NCBI RefSeq assembly: GCF_946480385.1
Contig: NZ_CAMLJP010000007.1
Coordinates: 33,835 to 97,834, forward strand
Reading direction: 5' to 3'
DNA from: an uncultured Azospirillum sp.
GTDB lineage: Bacteria; Pseudomonadota; Alphaproteobacteria; Azospirillales; Azospirillaceae
Length of the DNA stretch: 64,000 nt
Positions 49,186 to 58,927 of this stretch are shown here, piece by piece. The notes under the pieces are model-generated. The model did not search any database, was not told the DNA's origin, and saw only the letters and a program-made list of their open reading frames with translations. The stretch's first letter is position 1. Every line of letters begins with the position of its first letter. A program made the translations under genes and the position numbers.

Positions 49186-49334
49186 GCGGGTGCCGCCGGA
49201 TCGTAAGCGTCGCTGTACTGAGTATGGGGACGGAAAGTTCGGCTTCAAATGGACAATATTGCGACATGCGGCGACAAGCCTCCGCCGGTTGTGGCGGTGA
49301 AGGCTTGGCACGCGCCGTCTTATGCAATATCCAT

Positions 49335-50261
49335 ATGAGAAGTAATGACATTTGGGCGGAGCGGCTTGGCGTGACGGATGGGGGGCTGATGCGCGATGCG
49401 AGTGAACGGGCGGTGGAGGCCGACTCGCCACCCGATTCTCCGCTGGCGCTGCGTGCCCACGGCACCAACCTCGTCAACGTCCCGGCCTCCGTGCTGTGCA
49501 GCGAAGCCTACAATGACGAGCCGCGGCGCCTGCGCATCGGCGCCACCCGCAGCGAACATGCCGCCTTGTTCGAGGCACTGGACGAAAGCCCCGACGCGCT
49601 GACCGCGTCGGACATCTTCCAGCGCCATATGGCCGAGGTGTTCGGGGTCAATCCCGACTTCTCCGGGACCGAAGGGCCGGACGGCAAGCGCCGGTTCCGC
49701 GCCAGCTACCTGCGCCTGCTGAAGGGCTGGATGTTCGACAGCAACCGGGCGGAGGGGGCGGTGCTGAAGGGGTGGGTGGAGAGCCGTTTCGGCCTGCTGC
49801 CGACCTTCCATGGCGAGCCGATCCACCGCTTCGCCTCCGACGCCTGGGCGGCCTATGGCGAGCAGAAGCAGTCGACCCGCTTCCACAACAACAACATCCA
49901 CCTGCAACTCGATCTTCTGTACGAGTTCTGCCAATGGACGATCCGCCGCGGCTGGCCCGACGCGCCGATGCCCAACTGGGCCTCGCACATCCGGATGTAC
50001 CGCGGGGTCAACGATTTCGAGGAACACCACATCGTCGCCCGGCTGGACAAGCGCACGGCGGTGCTGCGGCTGAACAACCTGTGTTCCTTTTCCATCAACC
50101 GCGACATCGCCGGCCAGTTCGGCGACTACATCCTCGATGCCTGGGTGCCGCTGCCCAAGGTGATCTTCTTCCGCGACATCTTGCCGCGTTACCCTTTCCA
50201 GGGCGAAGGAGAATATCTGGTCATCGGCGGGGACTATCGGGTGGGTGTGTCGCTTCTCTGA
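49335..50261 (+). CDS. draT: NAD-dinitrogen-reductase ADP-D-ribosyltransferase DraT
   Basis: Switches nitrogenase off by adding ADP-ribose to NifH after ammonium or darkness/anoxia shift. Protein of 308 residues from ATG 49335, or 290 from ATG 49389, the latter having GGGGGG before it. Characteristic stretches: GTNLVNVPASVLCSEAYN, RFHNNNIHLQLDLLYEF and MYRGVNDFEEH. Followed by draG after 76 bases. Confidence 0.95.
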   Translation: MRSNDIWAERLGVTDGGLMRDASERAVEADSPPDSPLALRAHGTNLVNVPASVLCSEAYNDEPRRLRIGATRSEHAALFEALDESPDALTASDIFQRHMAEVFGVNPDFSGTEGPDGKRRFRASYLRLLKGWMFDSNRAEGAVLKGWVESRFGLLPTFHGEPIHRFASDAWAAYGEQKQSTRFHNNNIHLQLDLLYEFCQWTIRRGWPDAPMPNWASHIRMYRGVNDFEEHHIVARLDKRTAVLRLNNLCSFSINRDIAGQFGDYILDAWVPLPKVIFFRDILPRYPFQGEGEYLVIGGDYRVGVSLL

Positions 50262-50337
50262 CAACCTCACGCCCGGCGTCGGCCTGTGTGCCGTCGGAGG
50301 GGCGCACCAGGAAGGGGCGGGCGCTTTGCCCGATGGC

Positions 50338-51261
50338 ATGACCGATCCGACGATTCTGACACCCGAGATCCGCTCTCCTGAAGTCCGATCCAGGGCGCTC
50401 GGCGCCTATCTCGGCCTCGCCTGCGGCGATGCGCTGGGGGCGACGGTGGAGTTCCTGACCAAGGGCGAGATCGTCCATCAATATGGTGTCCACAAGCACA
50501 TCAAGGGCGGCGGCTGGCTGAAGCTGCCGGCGGGGCAGGTGACCGACGATACCGAGATGTCGCTGCATCTCGGCCGCGCCATCCTGTCGGGTCCGGAGTG
50601 GGAAGCCCGCCGCGCCGCCGAGGAATTCGCGATCTGGCTGAAATCGGTGCCGGTCGATGTCGGCGACACGACACGGCGCGGCATCCGCCGCTTCATCATG
50701 CACGGCACGCTGGAGGAGCCGGAGTCGGAATACCACGCCGGCAACGGCGCGGCGATGCGCAACCTGCCGGTGGCGCTGGCGACGCTGGGCGACGATGCGG
50801 CGTTCGAACGCTGGTCGGTGGAGCAGTCGCACATCACCCACTGCAACCAGCTGTCCGATTCCGCGGTGATCGCGCTGGGCCGGATGGTGCGGCGGCTAGT
50901 GCTGGGCGGTGGCATCGTCGCTGCGCGGGAGGAGGCGAACGCCCTGATCGCCAAACACCGCCAGTTCAAGTTCGAACCCTATCGCGGCCTGTCGACCGCC
51001 TTCATCGTCGATACGGTGCAGACTGTCTTCCACTATTACTTCCAGACAGATTCGGTCGAATCCTGCGTGGTGGAGACAGTGAACCAGGGGGGAGACGCCG
51101 ACACCACCGGCGCCATCGCCGGCATGCTGGCCGGCGCGACCTATGGTGTCGAGTCGATCCCGTCGCGCTGGCTGCGCAAGCTGGACCGCAAGGTCTACGA
51201 CGAGATTTGTCAGCAAACCGACGCGCTGCTGGCCCGCGCGCCGCTGTTCCGGGAGACATGA
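50338..51261 (+). CDS. draG: ADP-ribosyl-[dinitrogen reductase] glycohydrolase DraG
   Basis: Removes ADP-ribose from NifH and restores activity. Protein of 307 residues with a binuclear Mn site: GLACGDALGATVEF, VTDDTEMSLHLG near residue 60, and GGDADTTGAIAGM near residue 245. ATG at 50338; longer frame from 50245 overlaps draT and lacks support. Its stop overlaps the start region of the following gene. Confidence 0.96.
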   Translation: MTDPTILTPEIRSPEVRSRALGAYLGLACGDALGATVEFLTKGEIVHQYGVHKHIKGGGWLKLPAGQVTDDTEMSLHLGRAILSGPEWEARRAAEEFAIWLKSVPVDVGDTTRRGIRRFIMHGTLEEPESEYHAGNGAAMRNLPVALATLGDDAAFERWSVEQSHITHCNQLSDSAVIALGRMVRRLVLGGGIVAAREEANALIAKHRQFKFEPYRGLSTAFIVDTVQTVFHYYFQTDSVESCVVETVNQGGDADTTGAIAGMLAGATYGVESIPSRWLRKLDRKVYDEICQQTDALLARAPLFRET

Positions 51262-51263
51262 CG

Positions 51264-51701
51264 ATGGCCGACGTGATTTTCTTCGAAAAGCCCGGCTGCG
51301 GCGGCAACGCCCGGCAGAAAGCCCTGCTGGAGCAGGCCGGTCACCGCGTGATCGCCCGCGACCTGCTCGCCGAGCCCTGGACGGCGGCGACGCTCCGTCC
51401 CTTCTTCGGCGACCGGCCGGTGGCCGACTGGTTCAACCGGGCCGCCCCGGCGGTGAAGAGCGGCGAGGTGGTGCCGGAGGCGATGGACGAGGCCGCGGCG
51501 CTCGCCGCGATGGTCGAACGCCCGCTGCTGATCCGCCGCCCGCTGATGCAGGTCGGCGACCGCCGCGACTGCGGGTTCGAGACCGACCGGGTGGAGTCCT
51601 GGATCGGGCTGGGCGGGATCGGGCTGGGCGGTGCTGCGCCGGCCGGCGGGAAGATGGAAGGCTGCCTGCGGCCGGACATGCCGCCTTGTCCGAAGCCATG
51701 A
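51264..51701 (+). CDS. ArsC-like nitrogenase-associated protein
   Basis: Protein of 145 residues of the Spx/ArsC thioredoxin-like fold. The N-terminus VIFFEKPGCGGNARQK keeps one cysteine where arsenate reductases have their catalytic Cys, and PLLIRRPLMQVG corresponds to the cis-Pro/Arg region. The C-terminus has a Gly-rich stretch and three extra cysteines. It is the type called nitrogenase-associated protein in diazotrophs and may correspond to the draB position in some draTGB operons; that link is uncertain. ATG 51264 (GGGAGAC eight bases before) is preferred to ATG 51258. Confidence 0.87.
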   Translation: MADVIFFEKPGCGGNARQKALLEQAGHRVIARDLLAEPWTAATLRPFFGDRPVADWFNRAAPAVKSGEVVPEAMDEAAALAAMVERPLLIRRPLMQVGDRRDCGFETDRVESWIGLGGIGLGGAAPAGGKMEGCLRPDMPPCPKP

Positions 51702-51796
51702 AGCCCAAAACCATGAACGTCAGCGCGTGACCTTGCGCACCACCTGTCGTAGCTTGTCGCTCCCAAGGGCGACGACCAGCGGCAGACGAGGACATC

Positions 51797-52567
51797 ATGT
51801 GCGAACTCCTGGGCATGAGCGCCAACGTGCCCACGGACATCTGTTTCAGCTTCGCCGGCCTGATGCGCCGCGGCGGGGAGACGGGTCCGCACCGCGACGG
51901 CTGGGGCATCGCCTTTTACGAAGGCAAGGGCTGCCGCACCTTCCACGACCCGGCCCCCAGCTCCGAATCGGAGATTGCCCGGCTGGTCAGCCAATATTCG
52001 ATCAAGTCCTGCACGGTCATCTCGCACATCCGCCGCGCCAACCGCGGCCGGGTGTCGCTGGAGAACACGCATCCCTTCACCCGCGAGCTGTGGGGCCGGG
52101 TGTGGACCTTCGCCCATAACGGCCAGTTGAAGGGCATCAAGGACCGCATCCTGACCTTCTACGAGCCGGTCGGCAGCACCGACAGCGAGCACGCCTTCTG
52201 CTGGCTGCTCGACCAGATCCGCATGCAGTATCCGGAGCCGCCCAAGACCACCTCCGGCCTGATGAAGCTGATCCGCCATCTGGCCGCCGATCTCGGGACG
52301 CTCGGCGTCTTCAACATGCTGCTCAGCGACGGGCGGTATCTGTGGTGCCATTGCGCCACCAACCTCGCCTGGCTGACCCGCAAGGCGCCGTTCGGCGCCG
52401 CCACCCTGCTCGATGCCGACATGAGCGTCGATTTCTCCAAGGAGACGACGCCGAACGACATCGTCACCGTCATCGCCACCCGCCCGCTGACCAGGGATGA
52501 AGCCTGGACGGTGATGCAGCCGGGGCAGATGGCGGTCTTCCGCAGCGGGACCCTGGTGACGCGCTGA
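51797..52567 (+). CDS. Class II glutamine amidotransferase (YafJ-like)
   Basis: Protein of 256 residues with Cys2 as N-terminal nucleophile ([12 protein letters not shown]). Supporting motifs are [27 protein letters not shown] and FAHNGQL, as in the Ntn-type glutaminase domain. There is no synthetase domain, so substrate is unknown. It starts about 95 bases after the nitrogenase-associated gene. Confidence 0.9.
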   Translation: MCELLGMSANVPTDICFSFAGLMRRGGETGPHRDGWGIAFYEGKGCRTFHDPAPSSESEIARLVSQYSIKSCTVISHIRRANRGRVSLENTHPFTRELWGRVWTFAHNGQLKGIKDRILTFYEPVGSTDSEHAFCWLLDQIRMQYPEPPKTTSGLMKLIRHLAADLGTLGVFNMLLSDGRYLWCHCATNLAWLTRKAPFGAATLLDADMSVDFSKETTPNDIVTVIATRPLTRDEAWTVMQPGQMAVFRSGTLVTR

Positions 52568-52713
52568 ACCCGCCGGGCTCGGCCGATTGTTGCTTGTCCA
52601 GAGACGATCTTTCGCGCACAGCCCGGCTTAACCGCCGGAAAACAAAGGGGCATCTTGGGTGTCAGAAACCGGCCGCACATGACGGCTGCAACAACCAAGA
52701 GGCTCCTTCCGCC

Positions 52714-53337
52714 ATGACCACAATCCTGCATGTCGACTCCAGCCCGCTCGGCACTGCCTCCGTCACCCGTCAGCTGACCGCCTCCATCGTCGAGGCCCTG
52801 GTGAAGGCCGAACCGTCGGCCACCGTCGTCGCCCGCGACGTCGCCGCCAACCCGCCGGCCCATCTGGACGGCGAGCTTCTGCAGGTCGTCAAGCTCGGCA
52901 ACCGCGACGGTCTGACCGAGCGGCAGCGCGACGAACTGGCCCTGAGCGACGCCCTGGTCGAGGAGTTCCTGGCCGCCGACGTCGTGGTGATCGGCGCGCC
53001 GATGTACAACTTCTCCATCCCGACCCAGCTGAAGGCCTGGATCGACCGCCTCGCACAGGCCGGCCGCACCTTCCGCTACACCGAGAAGGGCCCCGAGGGT
53101 CTGGCCGGCGGCAAGCGCGTGATCGTGGCCTCGGGCCGCGGCGGTGTCTATTCGACCAACCCGGCGCTGGCCGGCCTGGACCACCAGGAAGCCTATCTGC
53201 GCACGGTGCTGGGCTTCTTCGGCATCACCGACGTGACCTTCATCCGTGCCGAGGGCATCGGCATGGGTCCAGAAGCCAAGGACAAGGCGCTGGCCGGCGC
53301 CGCCAAGGAGATCGAAGGGCTGCTGGTGGCCGCTTGA
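52714..53337 (+). CDS. azoR: FMN-dependent NADH-azoreductase/quinone reductase AzoR
   Basis: Flavodoxin-fold reductase of 207 residues. FMN phosphate loop in HVDSSPLGTASVTRQ, flavin stacking loop GAPMYNFSIPTQLKAWIDR and SGRGGVYS. Two-electron reduction of quinones and azo compounds. ATG 52714 has no perfect ribosome site but the upstream frame is not conserved. Monocistronic. Confidence 0.94.
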   Translation: MTTILHVDSSPLGTASVTRQLTASIVEALVKAEPSATVVARDVAANPPAHLDGELLQVVKLGNRDGLTERQRDELALSDALVEEFLAADVVVIGAPMYNFSIPTQLKAWIDRLAQAGRTFRYTEKGPEGLAGGKRVIVASGRGGVYSTNPALAGLDHQEAYLRTVLGFFGITDVTFIRAEGIGMGPEAKDKALAGAAKEIEGLLVAA

Positions 53338-53344
53338 GGCTTAC

Positions 53345-53368
53345 GGGGCGGGTGCTGCACCCGCCCCC
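53345..53368. terminator. GC hairpin between azoR and amn
   Basis: GGGGCGGGTGC directly paired with GCACCCGCCCC (loop of a few bases) between the convergent ends of azoR and amn. No T tract, so it may be a bidirectional, rho-assisted or weak terminator. Confidence 0.5.
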
Positions 53369-53374
53369 CATACT

Positions 53375-54883
53375 CTACTGGAACGCCACCTCCGCCAAGC
53401 TGCGCAGCTTGCGGGAGTGCAGTGTCTCCATCCCATGCTCGCGCAGCAGTTCCATCGCGAGCACGCCGATCTTCAGATGCTGGTCGACCCGCTCGCGATA
53501 GAAGCGGTCGGCCATGCCCGGCAGCTTCAGCTGACCATGCATCGGCTTGTCGGACACGCACAGCAACGTCCCGTACGGCACGCGGAAGCGGAAGCCGTTG
53601 GCGGCGATCGTCGCCGATTCCATGTCCAGCGCGATGGCGCGGCTCTGGCTGAAACGCATCAGCGGCTCGCGGTGGTCGCGCAGCTCCCAGTTCCGGTTGT
53701 CGATGGTCGCCACCGTGCCGGTGCGCATGATCCCCTTCAGGTCGAAACCCGACAGTCCGGTCACCCGCTCCACCGCCGTTTCCAGCGCCCGCTGAACCTC
53801 GGCCAGCGCCGGCACCGGCACCCACAGCGGCAGGTCGGCGTCCAGGACATGGTCCTCGCGGACATAGCCGTGGGCCAGCACATAGTCACCCAGCCGCTGC
53901 GTATGCCGAAGCCCGGCGCAGTGGCCCAGCATCAGCCACGCATGCGGACGCAGCACCGCGATATGGTCGGTGATCGTCTTGGCGTTGGACGGACCGACGC
54001 CGATGTTCACCAGCGTGATGCCGTTGCCGTCCGGCCGTTTCAGGTGATAGGCCGGCATCTGCGGCATGCGCGCCAGCTTGGCCGAAACGGCATCGGCGGC
54101 TCCACCGAGATTCTGGTTGGTGGTGACGATGTCGCCCGGCTCGACGAAGCTGTCATATTGGCAGCGGTAGGCCGCCAGCTCGGCGTCGCCGGTCGGCTCC
54201 ATGATCTCGCGCGACAGGCGGATGAACTCGTCCACATAGAACTGGTAGTTGGTGAACAGGACGAAGTTCTGGAAATGCTCCGGCGCGGTGGCCGTATAGT
54301 GGCGCAGCCGGTGCAGCGAGAAATCCACCCGCGGACCGGTGAAGAGCGCCAGCGGCTTCACCGCATCCGGCCCGCCGTCGCAGGTGCCGTTGACGATGGT
54401 GTCGTCCATCCGCGCCAGATCGGGCAGATCGAACAAATCCGGCAGCTTGGTCAGCCGGTCCGGCGGCAGATCGCCTTCGACATACATCCCGTTGGGGAAG
54501 GCGAAATGGATCGGGATCGCCTCCTCGCTGACGCCGACCTCCAGCGGGACGCCGTGATTGCGCAGCAGAAGCGTGAACTGTTCCAGCAGATAGCGTTCGA
54601 ACAGGTCGGGCCGCGTCACCGTGGTGGAATGGACGCCGACCCCCTCGACGAAACCGTAGGACAGCCGGGTATCGACTGCGGCCCCCGACACAGCGGTCAG
54701 CCGCACATAGGGATAGTATGCCCGGTTTCGTCCGCCTTCCTCCTCGCCCTGGGTGTAGGCGGCGAAGCGGTCGCGCAAATAAGCGGTGTTGCGGTCATAA
54801 ATATCCCGCACACAGGCCAGTGCGGCTTTGGCATCGGTGAAGCGCCCGGCCGACCCGGGCTGGAGCGGGGCTTTGTCGTTCAT
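53375..54883 (-). CDS. amn: AMP nucleosidase
   Basis: Splits AMP to adenine and ribose-5-phosphate. 502 residues, full length. N-terminal AMN domain with FTDAKAALACVRDIYDRN, then the nucleoside phosphorylase-like catalytic part with NIGVGPSNAKTITDHIAVLRP (in parts), MLGHCAGLRHTQ and ALDMESATIAANGFRFRVPYG. Confidence 0.94.
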   Translation of the reverse strand: MNDKAPLQPGSAGRFTDAKAALACVRDIYDRNTAYLRDRFAAYTQGEEEGGRNRAYYPYVRLTAVSGAAVDTRLSYGFVEGVGVHSTTVTRPDLFERYLLEQFTLLLRNHGVPLEVGVSEEAIPIHFAFPNGMYVEGDLPPDRLTKLPDLFDLPDLARMDDTIVNGTCDGGPDAVKPLALFTGPRVDFSLHRLRHYTATAPEHFQNFVLFTNYQFYVDEFIRLSREIMEPTGDAELAAYRCQYDSFVEPGDIVTTNQNLGGAADAVSAKLARMPQMPAYHLKRPDGNGITLVNIGVGPSNAKTITDHIAVLRPHAWLMLGHCAGLRHTQRLGDYVLAHGYVREDHVLDADLPLWVPVPALAEVQRALETAVERVTGLSGFDLKGIMRTGTVATIDNRNWELRDHREPLMRFSQSRAIALDMESATIAANGFRFRVPYGTLLCVSDKPMHGQLKLPGMADRFYRERVDQHLKIGVLAMELLREHGMETLHSRKLRSLAEVAFQ

Positions 54884-54981
54884 GTCGTCAAAGATGGGGT
54901 ACGAACGACCGACTGGGAAGGCCGAATTTCGGCCAATCCCCGGTGCTTACCCATTCGGCGACGAAGACCCGGCCCCAGCGC

Positions 54982-56265
54982 TCAGTCGGCGTTCAGCCCC
55001 ATCAGCGACTTGGCGAAGGCATCCGCATCGAACGGACGCAGGTCATAGACGCCCTCGCCGACGCCGATGGCGTGGACCGGGATCTTGAACTTCTCCGCCA
55101 GCGAGACCAGCACGCCGCCGCGGGCGGAGCCGTCCAGCTTGGTCAGGATCAGGCCGTTGACGTTGACCATGTCGCGGAAGATCTCCACCTGGCTGTGCGC
55201 GTTCTGGCCGGTGGTGGCGTCCAGCGTCAGCAGGGTGGTGTGCGGCGCCGTCTCGTCCAGCTTCTTGATGACGCGGACAATCTTGCGCAGCTCCTCCATC
55301 AGGCCGGTCTTGTTCTGCAGCCGGCCGGCGGTATCGATCAGTAGAACGTCGACCTTCTCGGCCTTCGCCCGCTCCAGCGCGTCATAGGCAAGCCCGGCGG
55401 CATCCGCCCCGGTGTCGCGGGCGACGACCGGGCAGCCGGTGCGCTCGCCCCAGATCTTCAGCTGGCTGACCGCGGCGGCGCGGAAGGTGTCGCCGGCCGC
55501 CAGCATCACGCTCTTGCCCTCCGCCTTGAACTGGCGGGCGAGCTTGCCGATGGTGGTGGTCTTGCCGGTGCCGTTGACGCCGACGACCAGGATGACATGC
55601 GGCTTCAGCGCCGGGTCCAGCACCAACGGCTTGGCGACGGGAGTGACGATCTTCGACACCTCGGCGGCAAGCGTCGACTTGACCTCCTCCGGCGAGACCT
55701 CCTTGCCGAAGCGGGTTCGCGCCAGTTCCGCCGTGACCTTTGCCGCGGTGGCCGGGCCGAGATCGGCGGTGATCAGCAGCTCTTCCAACTCCTCCAGCGC
55801 CTCGTCATCCAGCTTGCGCTTGGTGAAGATGCTGGTGATGCCGTCGGTCAGCTTGGACGAGGACTTAGAGAGCCCTTCCTTCAGCTTGGCGAACCAGCCC
55901 TTTTTGGTCGGCGGCGCTTCCTCGGCAGCAGCGGGGGCAGCCGCGACCGGGGCAGGGGCGGGCGGCGGCACGACCGGCGGAGTCACCATGGGCGGTGCGA
56001 TCGGTGCCGGTGCGGCAGGAAGCTGGGCGGCCGGAGCCGGCGGCGCGGGCGGAATCTCCGGGCTCGGCGGCGCAGGCGCCATTTCCGGCACCGGCTCGAC
56101 CTCCGGCATCGGCGGCGGCGGAGAGGCAGGCGGCTCCGGCGTCTTTTCCGCTTCCGGTTCCGGCACGGGCGTGGCGGTGTCCAGATTCACCAATTCGGTC
56201 TTCGCCGCCTCGTCCTTGGGAGCGGTCTCTTCGGGCTTCTTGCGGCCGAACCAGCGGAAAATCAT
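54982..56265 (-). CDS. ftsY: Signal recognition particle receptor FtsY
   Basis: GTPase that docks SRP-ribosome complexes at the membrane. 427 residues: N-terminal FGRKKPEE then a long Pro/Ala/Glu-rich linker (30-115), N domain, G domain with [34 protein letters not shown] and closing [12 protein letters not shown]-terminal membrane-proximal features are standard. 22 bases after mtaB. Confidence 0.96.
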   Translation of the reverse strand: MIFRWFGRKKPEETAPKDEAAKTELVNLDTATPVPEPEAEKTPEPPASPPPPMPEVEPVPEMAPAPPSPEIPPAPPAPAAQLPAAPAPIAPPMVTPPVVPPPAPAPVAAAPAAAEEAPPTKKGWFAKLKEGLSKSSSKLTDGITSIFTKRKLDDEALEELEELLITADLGPATAAKVTAELARTRFGKEVSPEEVKSTLAAEVSKIVTPVAKPLVLDPALKPHVILVVGVNGTGKTTTIGKLARQFKAEGKSVMLAAGDTFRAAAVSQLKIWGERTGCPVVARDTGADAAGLAYDALERAKAEKVDVLLIDTAGRLQNKTGLMEELRKIVRVIKKLDETAPHTTLLTLDATTGQNAHSQVEIFRDMVNVNGLILTKLDGSARGGVLVSLAEKFKIPVHAIGVGEGVYDLRPFDADAFAKSLMGLNAD

Positions 56266-56287
56266 GGAGTGTCCACTATAAGAGAGG

Positions 56288-57559
56288 TCAGAGCGGGGTG
56301 CCGGTCAGCACGCCGTCCTTGATGCCGGTAATGGCGGCGGGCACCAGCGAGCCGGGCGCTAAGGTTTGCCCCAGGCGGATCGCGGCGAAATGCTCGGTGC
56401 GGCCCAGGTCGTCCTTCTCCACCAGCACCGTCGCGGTGCGGCCGACGAGGCTCGCCAGCGTGCGGGCCTCAGCCGCCTCGCCGACGGCGCGCAGGCGGGC
56501 GGCGCGGTCCTTGCGCACGGCGCCGTCGACCTGCGGCATGCGGGCCGCCGGCGTGCCGGGACGCGGGCTGTAGGGGAAGACATGCAGCCAGGTCAGGCCG
56601 CATTCCTCCACCAGCCGCATGGTGTTCTGGAACATCTCCTCGGTCTCCGTCGGGAAACCGGCGATGAAGTCGGCGCCGAACACCACGTCGGGACGAATCG
56701 AGCGCACCCGCTCGCAGAACGCGATAGAGTCGGCGCGGCCATGGCGGCGCTTCATCCGCTTCAGCACCATGTCATCGCCGGCCTGCAGCGACAGGTGCAG
56801 GTGCGGCATCAGGCGCGGCTCGTTTTCGATCAGGCGCCAGAGGTCGTCGTCCATCTCGATGCAGTCGATGGAGGAGAGGCGCAGCCGCGGCAGTTCCGGC
56901 ACCAGGGCCAGCAGCCGGCGCACCATCTGCCCCAGCGACGGCGACCCCGGCAGGTCGGGGCCGTAGCTGGTGATGTCGACGCCGGACAGCACCACCTCGT
57001 TGTAGCCGGCCTTCACCAGCGCCTGGACCTGCTCGACGATGCCGCCGATCGGGACTGAGCGCGAGGGGCCGCGGCCATAGGGGATGATGCAGAAGGTGCA
57101 GCGGTGGTCGCAGCCCTGCTGAACCTGGACGAAGGCGCGGGCGCGGTCCTCGAAGCCGCCGATCAGGTGGCCGGCGGTCTCCTTCACCGACATGATGTCG
57201 TTGACCAGCACCTTCTCTGCCGGGGGGAGGCCCCAGCTTTCCGGCTGCAGCTTTTCCTGGTTGCCCAGCACCTGATCGACTTCCGGCATCGCCGCGAAGC
57301 GCTGTGGGTCGATCTGCGCGGCGCAGCCGGTGACGACGATGCGGGCGTCCGGCCGCTCGCGCCGCAGCTTGCGGATGGTCTGCCGTGCCTGCCGTTCGGC
57401 TTCCGACGTGACGGCGCAGGTGTTGACGATCACCACGTCGTCCAGCCCGGCGCTGCGCACATGGTTGCGCATCACCTCGGACTCGTAGGTGTTCAGGCGG
57501 CAGCCGAAGGTGACGATCTCGGGGCCGGTCTGCGTCGTGCTGTCGGTGCTGTCGCTCAT
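56288..57559 (-). CDS. mtaB: tRNA t6A37 methylthiotransferase MtaB
   Basis: Radical SAM enzyme of 423 residues turning t6A37 into ms2t6A37. N-terminal MTTase domain with FGCRLNTYESE and NTCAVTSEAERQARQ and GCAAQID, radical SAM CDHRCTFCIIPYGRG, then a TRAM-like C-terminus. The ATG at 57559 is preferred over a TTG at 57565, which would overlap dapF; dapF ends at 57562, two bases before. Confidence 0.95.
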   Translation of the reverse strand: MSDSTDSTTQTGPEIVTFGCRLNTYESEVMRNHVRSAGLDDVVIVNTCAVTSEAERQARQTIRKLRRERPDARIVVTGCAAQIDPQRFAAMPEVDQVLGNQEKLQPESWGLPPAEKVLVNDIMSVKETAGHLIGGFEDRARAFVQVQQGCDHRCTFCIIPYGRGPSRSVPIGGIVEQVQALVKAGYNEVVLSGVDITSYGPDLPGSPSLGQMVRRLLALVPELPRLRLSSIDCIEMDDDLWRLIENEPRLMPHLHLSLQAGDDMVLKRMKRRHGRADSIAFCERVRSIRPDVVFGADFIAGFPTETEEMFQNTMRLVEECGLTWLHVFPYSPRPGTPAARMPQVDGAVRKDRAARLRAVGEAAEARTLASLVGRTATVLVEKDDLGRTEHFAAIRLGQTLAPGSLVPAAITGIKDGVLTGTPL

Positions 57560-57561
57560 AC

Positions 57562-58407
57562 TCAAACCAACTCGGCCGAAACCAGTTCAGCCGACAGCCG
57601 GCCGCTAAAGCTCAGTGCCACCGGGCCGGTCATCAGGACGCGGTCGTCCTCGGTCCATTCGATGGTCAGGGTGCCGCCGTCCAGCAGGATGTCCGCCTTG
57701 CGGCCGGTCAGGCCGCGGCGGGCGGCGGCCACCAGCGTGGCGCAGGCGCCGGTGCCGCAGGCCTGGGTGATGCCGGCGCCGCGCTCCCACACCCGCATGC
57801 GGATGGCGTTGGGCGACAGCACCTGAGCGAACTCGATGTTGGAGCGCTCGGGGAAGGTGGGGTGGTTCTCGAACACCGGGCCGACATCGGCCAGCGGCAC
57901 CGCCTCGGCATCGTCGACGAAGAAGACGGCGTGCGGATTGCCCATGTTGACCGCGACCGGGGCGGCGAAGCCGCCATGCTCGACCGATTCGACCCGCAGC
58001 GTGTCGGTGGGGGCGGCCAGCGGAATGGCGCTCCAATCCAGCCGGGGCGGCCCCATGTCGACGGTGATGCGGCCGTTGTCGGCGCGGGAGGCGTGCAGCA
58101 GGCCCGCGGCGGTCTGGAAGCTGGCGCGGTCGCGCCCGCTCTCCTCCATCAGCAGCCAGCCGACGCAGCGCGACGCATTGCCGCAGGCCGCGGCCTCGCT
58201 GCCGTCGGCGTTGCGGATGCGCATGAAGGCGTCGGCCCCCGGCGCGTCCGCGCTTTCCAGAATGATGAACTGGTCGCATCCCACGCCGGTCTTGCGGTCG
58301 GCGATGGCGCGCACCTCCGTACCCGAGGGGCGGTAGGGTTCGGAACGGGCGTCGATCACGACGAAGTCGTTGCCGAGGCCGTGCATCTTCAGGAATTCGC
58401 GGGTCAT
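57562..58407 (-). CDS. dapF: Diaminopimelate epimerase
   Basis: Lysine/cell-wall pathway enzyme of 281 residues. Start MTREFLKMHGLGNDFVV (ATG 58407). Catalytic cysteines in AACGNASRCVGW and TQACGTGACATLVA. The gene is followed by mtaB and ftsY at very short spacing, as in many alphaproteobacteria. Confidence 0.96.
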   Translation of the reverse strand: MTREFLKMHGLGNDFVVIDARSEPYRPSGTEVRAIADRKTGVGCDQFIILESADAPGADAFMRIRNADGSEAAACGNASRCVGWLLMEESGRDRASFQTAAGLLHASRADNGRITVDMGPPRLDWSAIPLAAPTDTLRVESVEHGGFAAPVAVNMGNPHAVFFVDDAEAVPLADVGPVFENHPTFPERSNIEFAQVLSPNAIRMRVWERGAGITQACGTGACATLVAAARRGLTGRKADILLDGGTLTIEWTEDDRVLMTGPVALSFSGRLSAELVSAELV

Positions 58408-58498
58408 GGCCGCCGTTATATGGCGAGCCGCGGGGATAAGTCCATAAGGCGCCGCGCAAGGCAGATTCGCGGGCGCCTCCGGATGGCTGCGCCCCCCG

Positions 58499-58927
58499 TT
58501 ATGCCCCCTTGAACACCAGATGCTTCGACGCCGCGAAGTTGAAGAACATGCCGGCGATGGAGCCGGCGGCAACCGCCAGGAACGGATGCTCGGCGACCGT
58601 CTGCACGCTCGATTCCAGGCCGACGGAGACGCCGTAATTCACCACGCCGCCGATGGCGTTGGCGGCGATGAATTTGGCCCACTGGCGGTGCAGCGGCTCG
58701 CTCGCCGCGCCACGGAAGGTGAAGGCGCGGTTCAGCGCCCAGGTGGCGGTCGCCGCCGCGAAGAAGGACGGCACGCGGGCGGCGAAGAACTGCAGCCCGA
58801 GCGCCAGGCCGGCATAGAGTACGATGGTGTCCACCACCAGCCCGATGACGCCGACGACGCCGAACTTGGCGAACTGCATCCCCAGCCGGCCGAGCCGGCT
58901 GTCCAGAAGGCTTGCGACCGATGCCAT
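58499..58927 (-). CDS. GtrA-family membrane protein
   Basis: Protein of 142 residues with four membrane helices and the motifs FAKFGVVGVIGLVVD, TWALNRAFTFRG and FNFAASKHLVFKG. GtrA-type proteins are thought to flip polyprenyl-phosphate-linked sugars. The start overlaps the preceding glycosyltransferase stop by one base (TGATG), so both are translated together. Confidence 0.92.
   Translation of the reverse strand: MASVASLLDSRLGRLGMQFAKFGVVGVIGLVVDTIVLYAGLALGLQFFAARVPSFFAAATATWALNRAFTFRGAASEPLHRQWAKFIAANAIGGVVNYGVSVGLESSVQTVAEHPFLAVAAGSIAGMFFNFAASKHLVFKGA

Noticed and set aside
49306..49325. TGGCAC upstream of draT as a possible sigma-54 promoter
   Set aside because: After the needed five bases the sequence is GTCTT, not a GC-type -12 element, so the site is incomplete.
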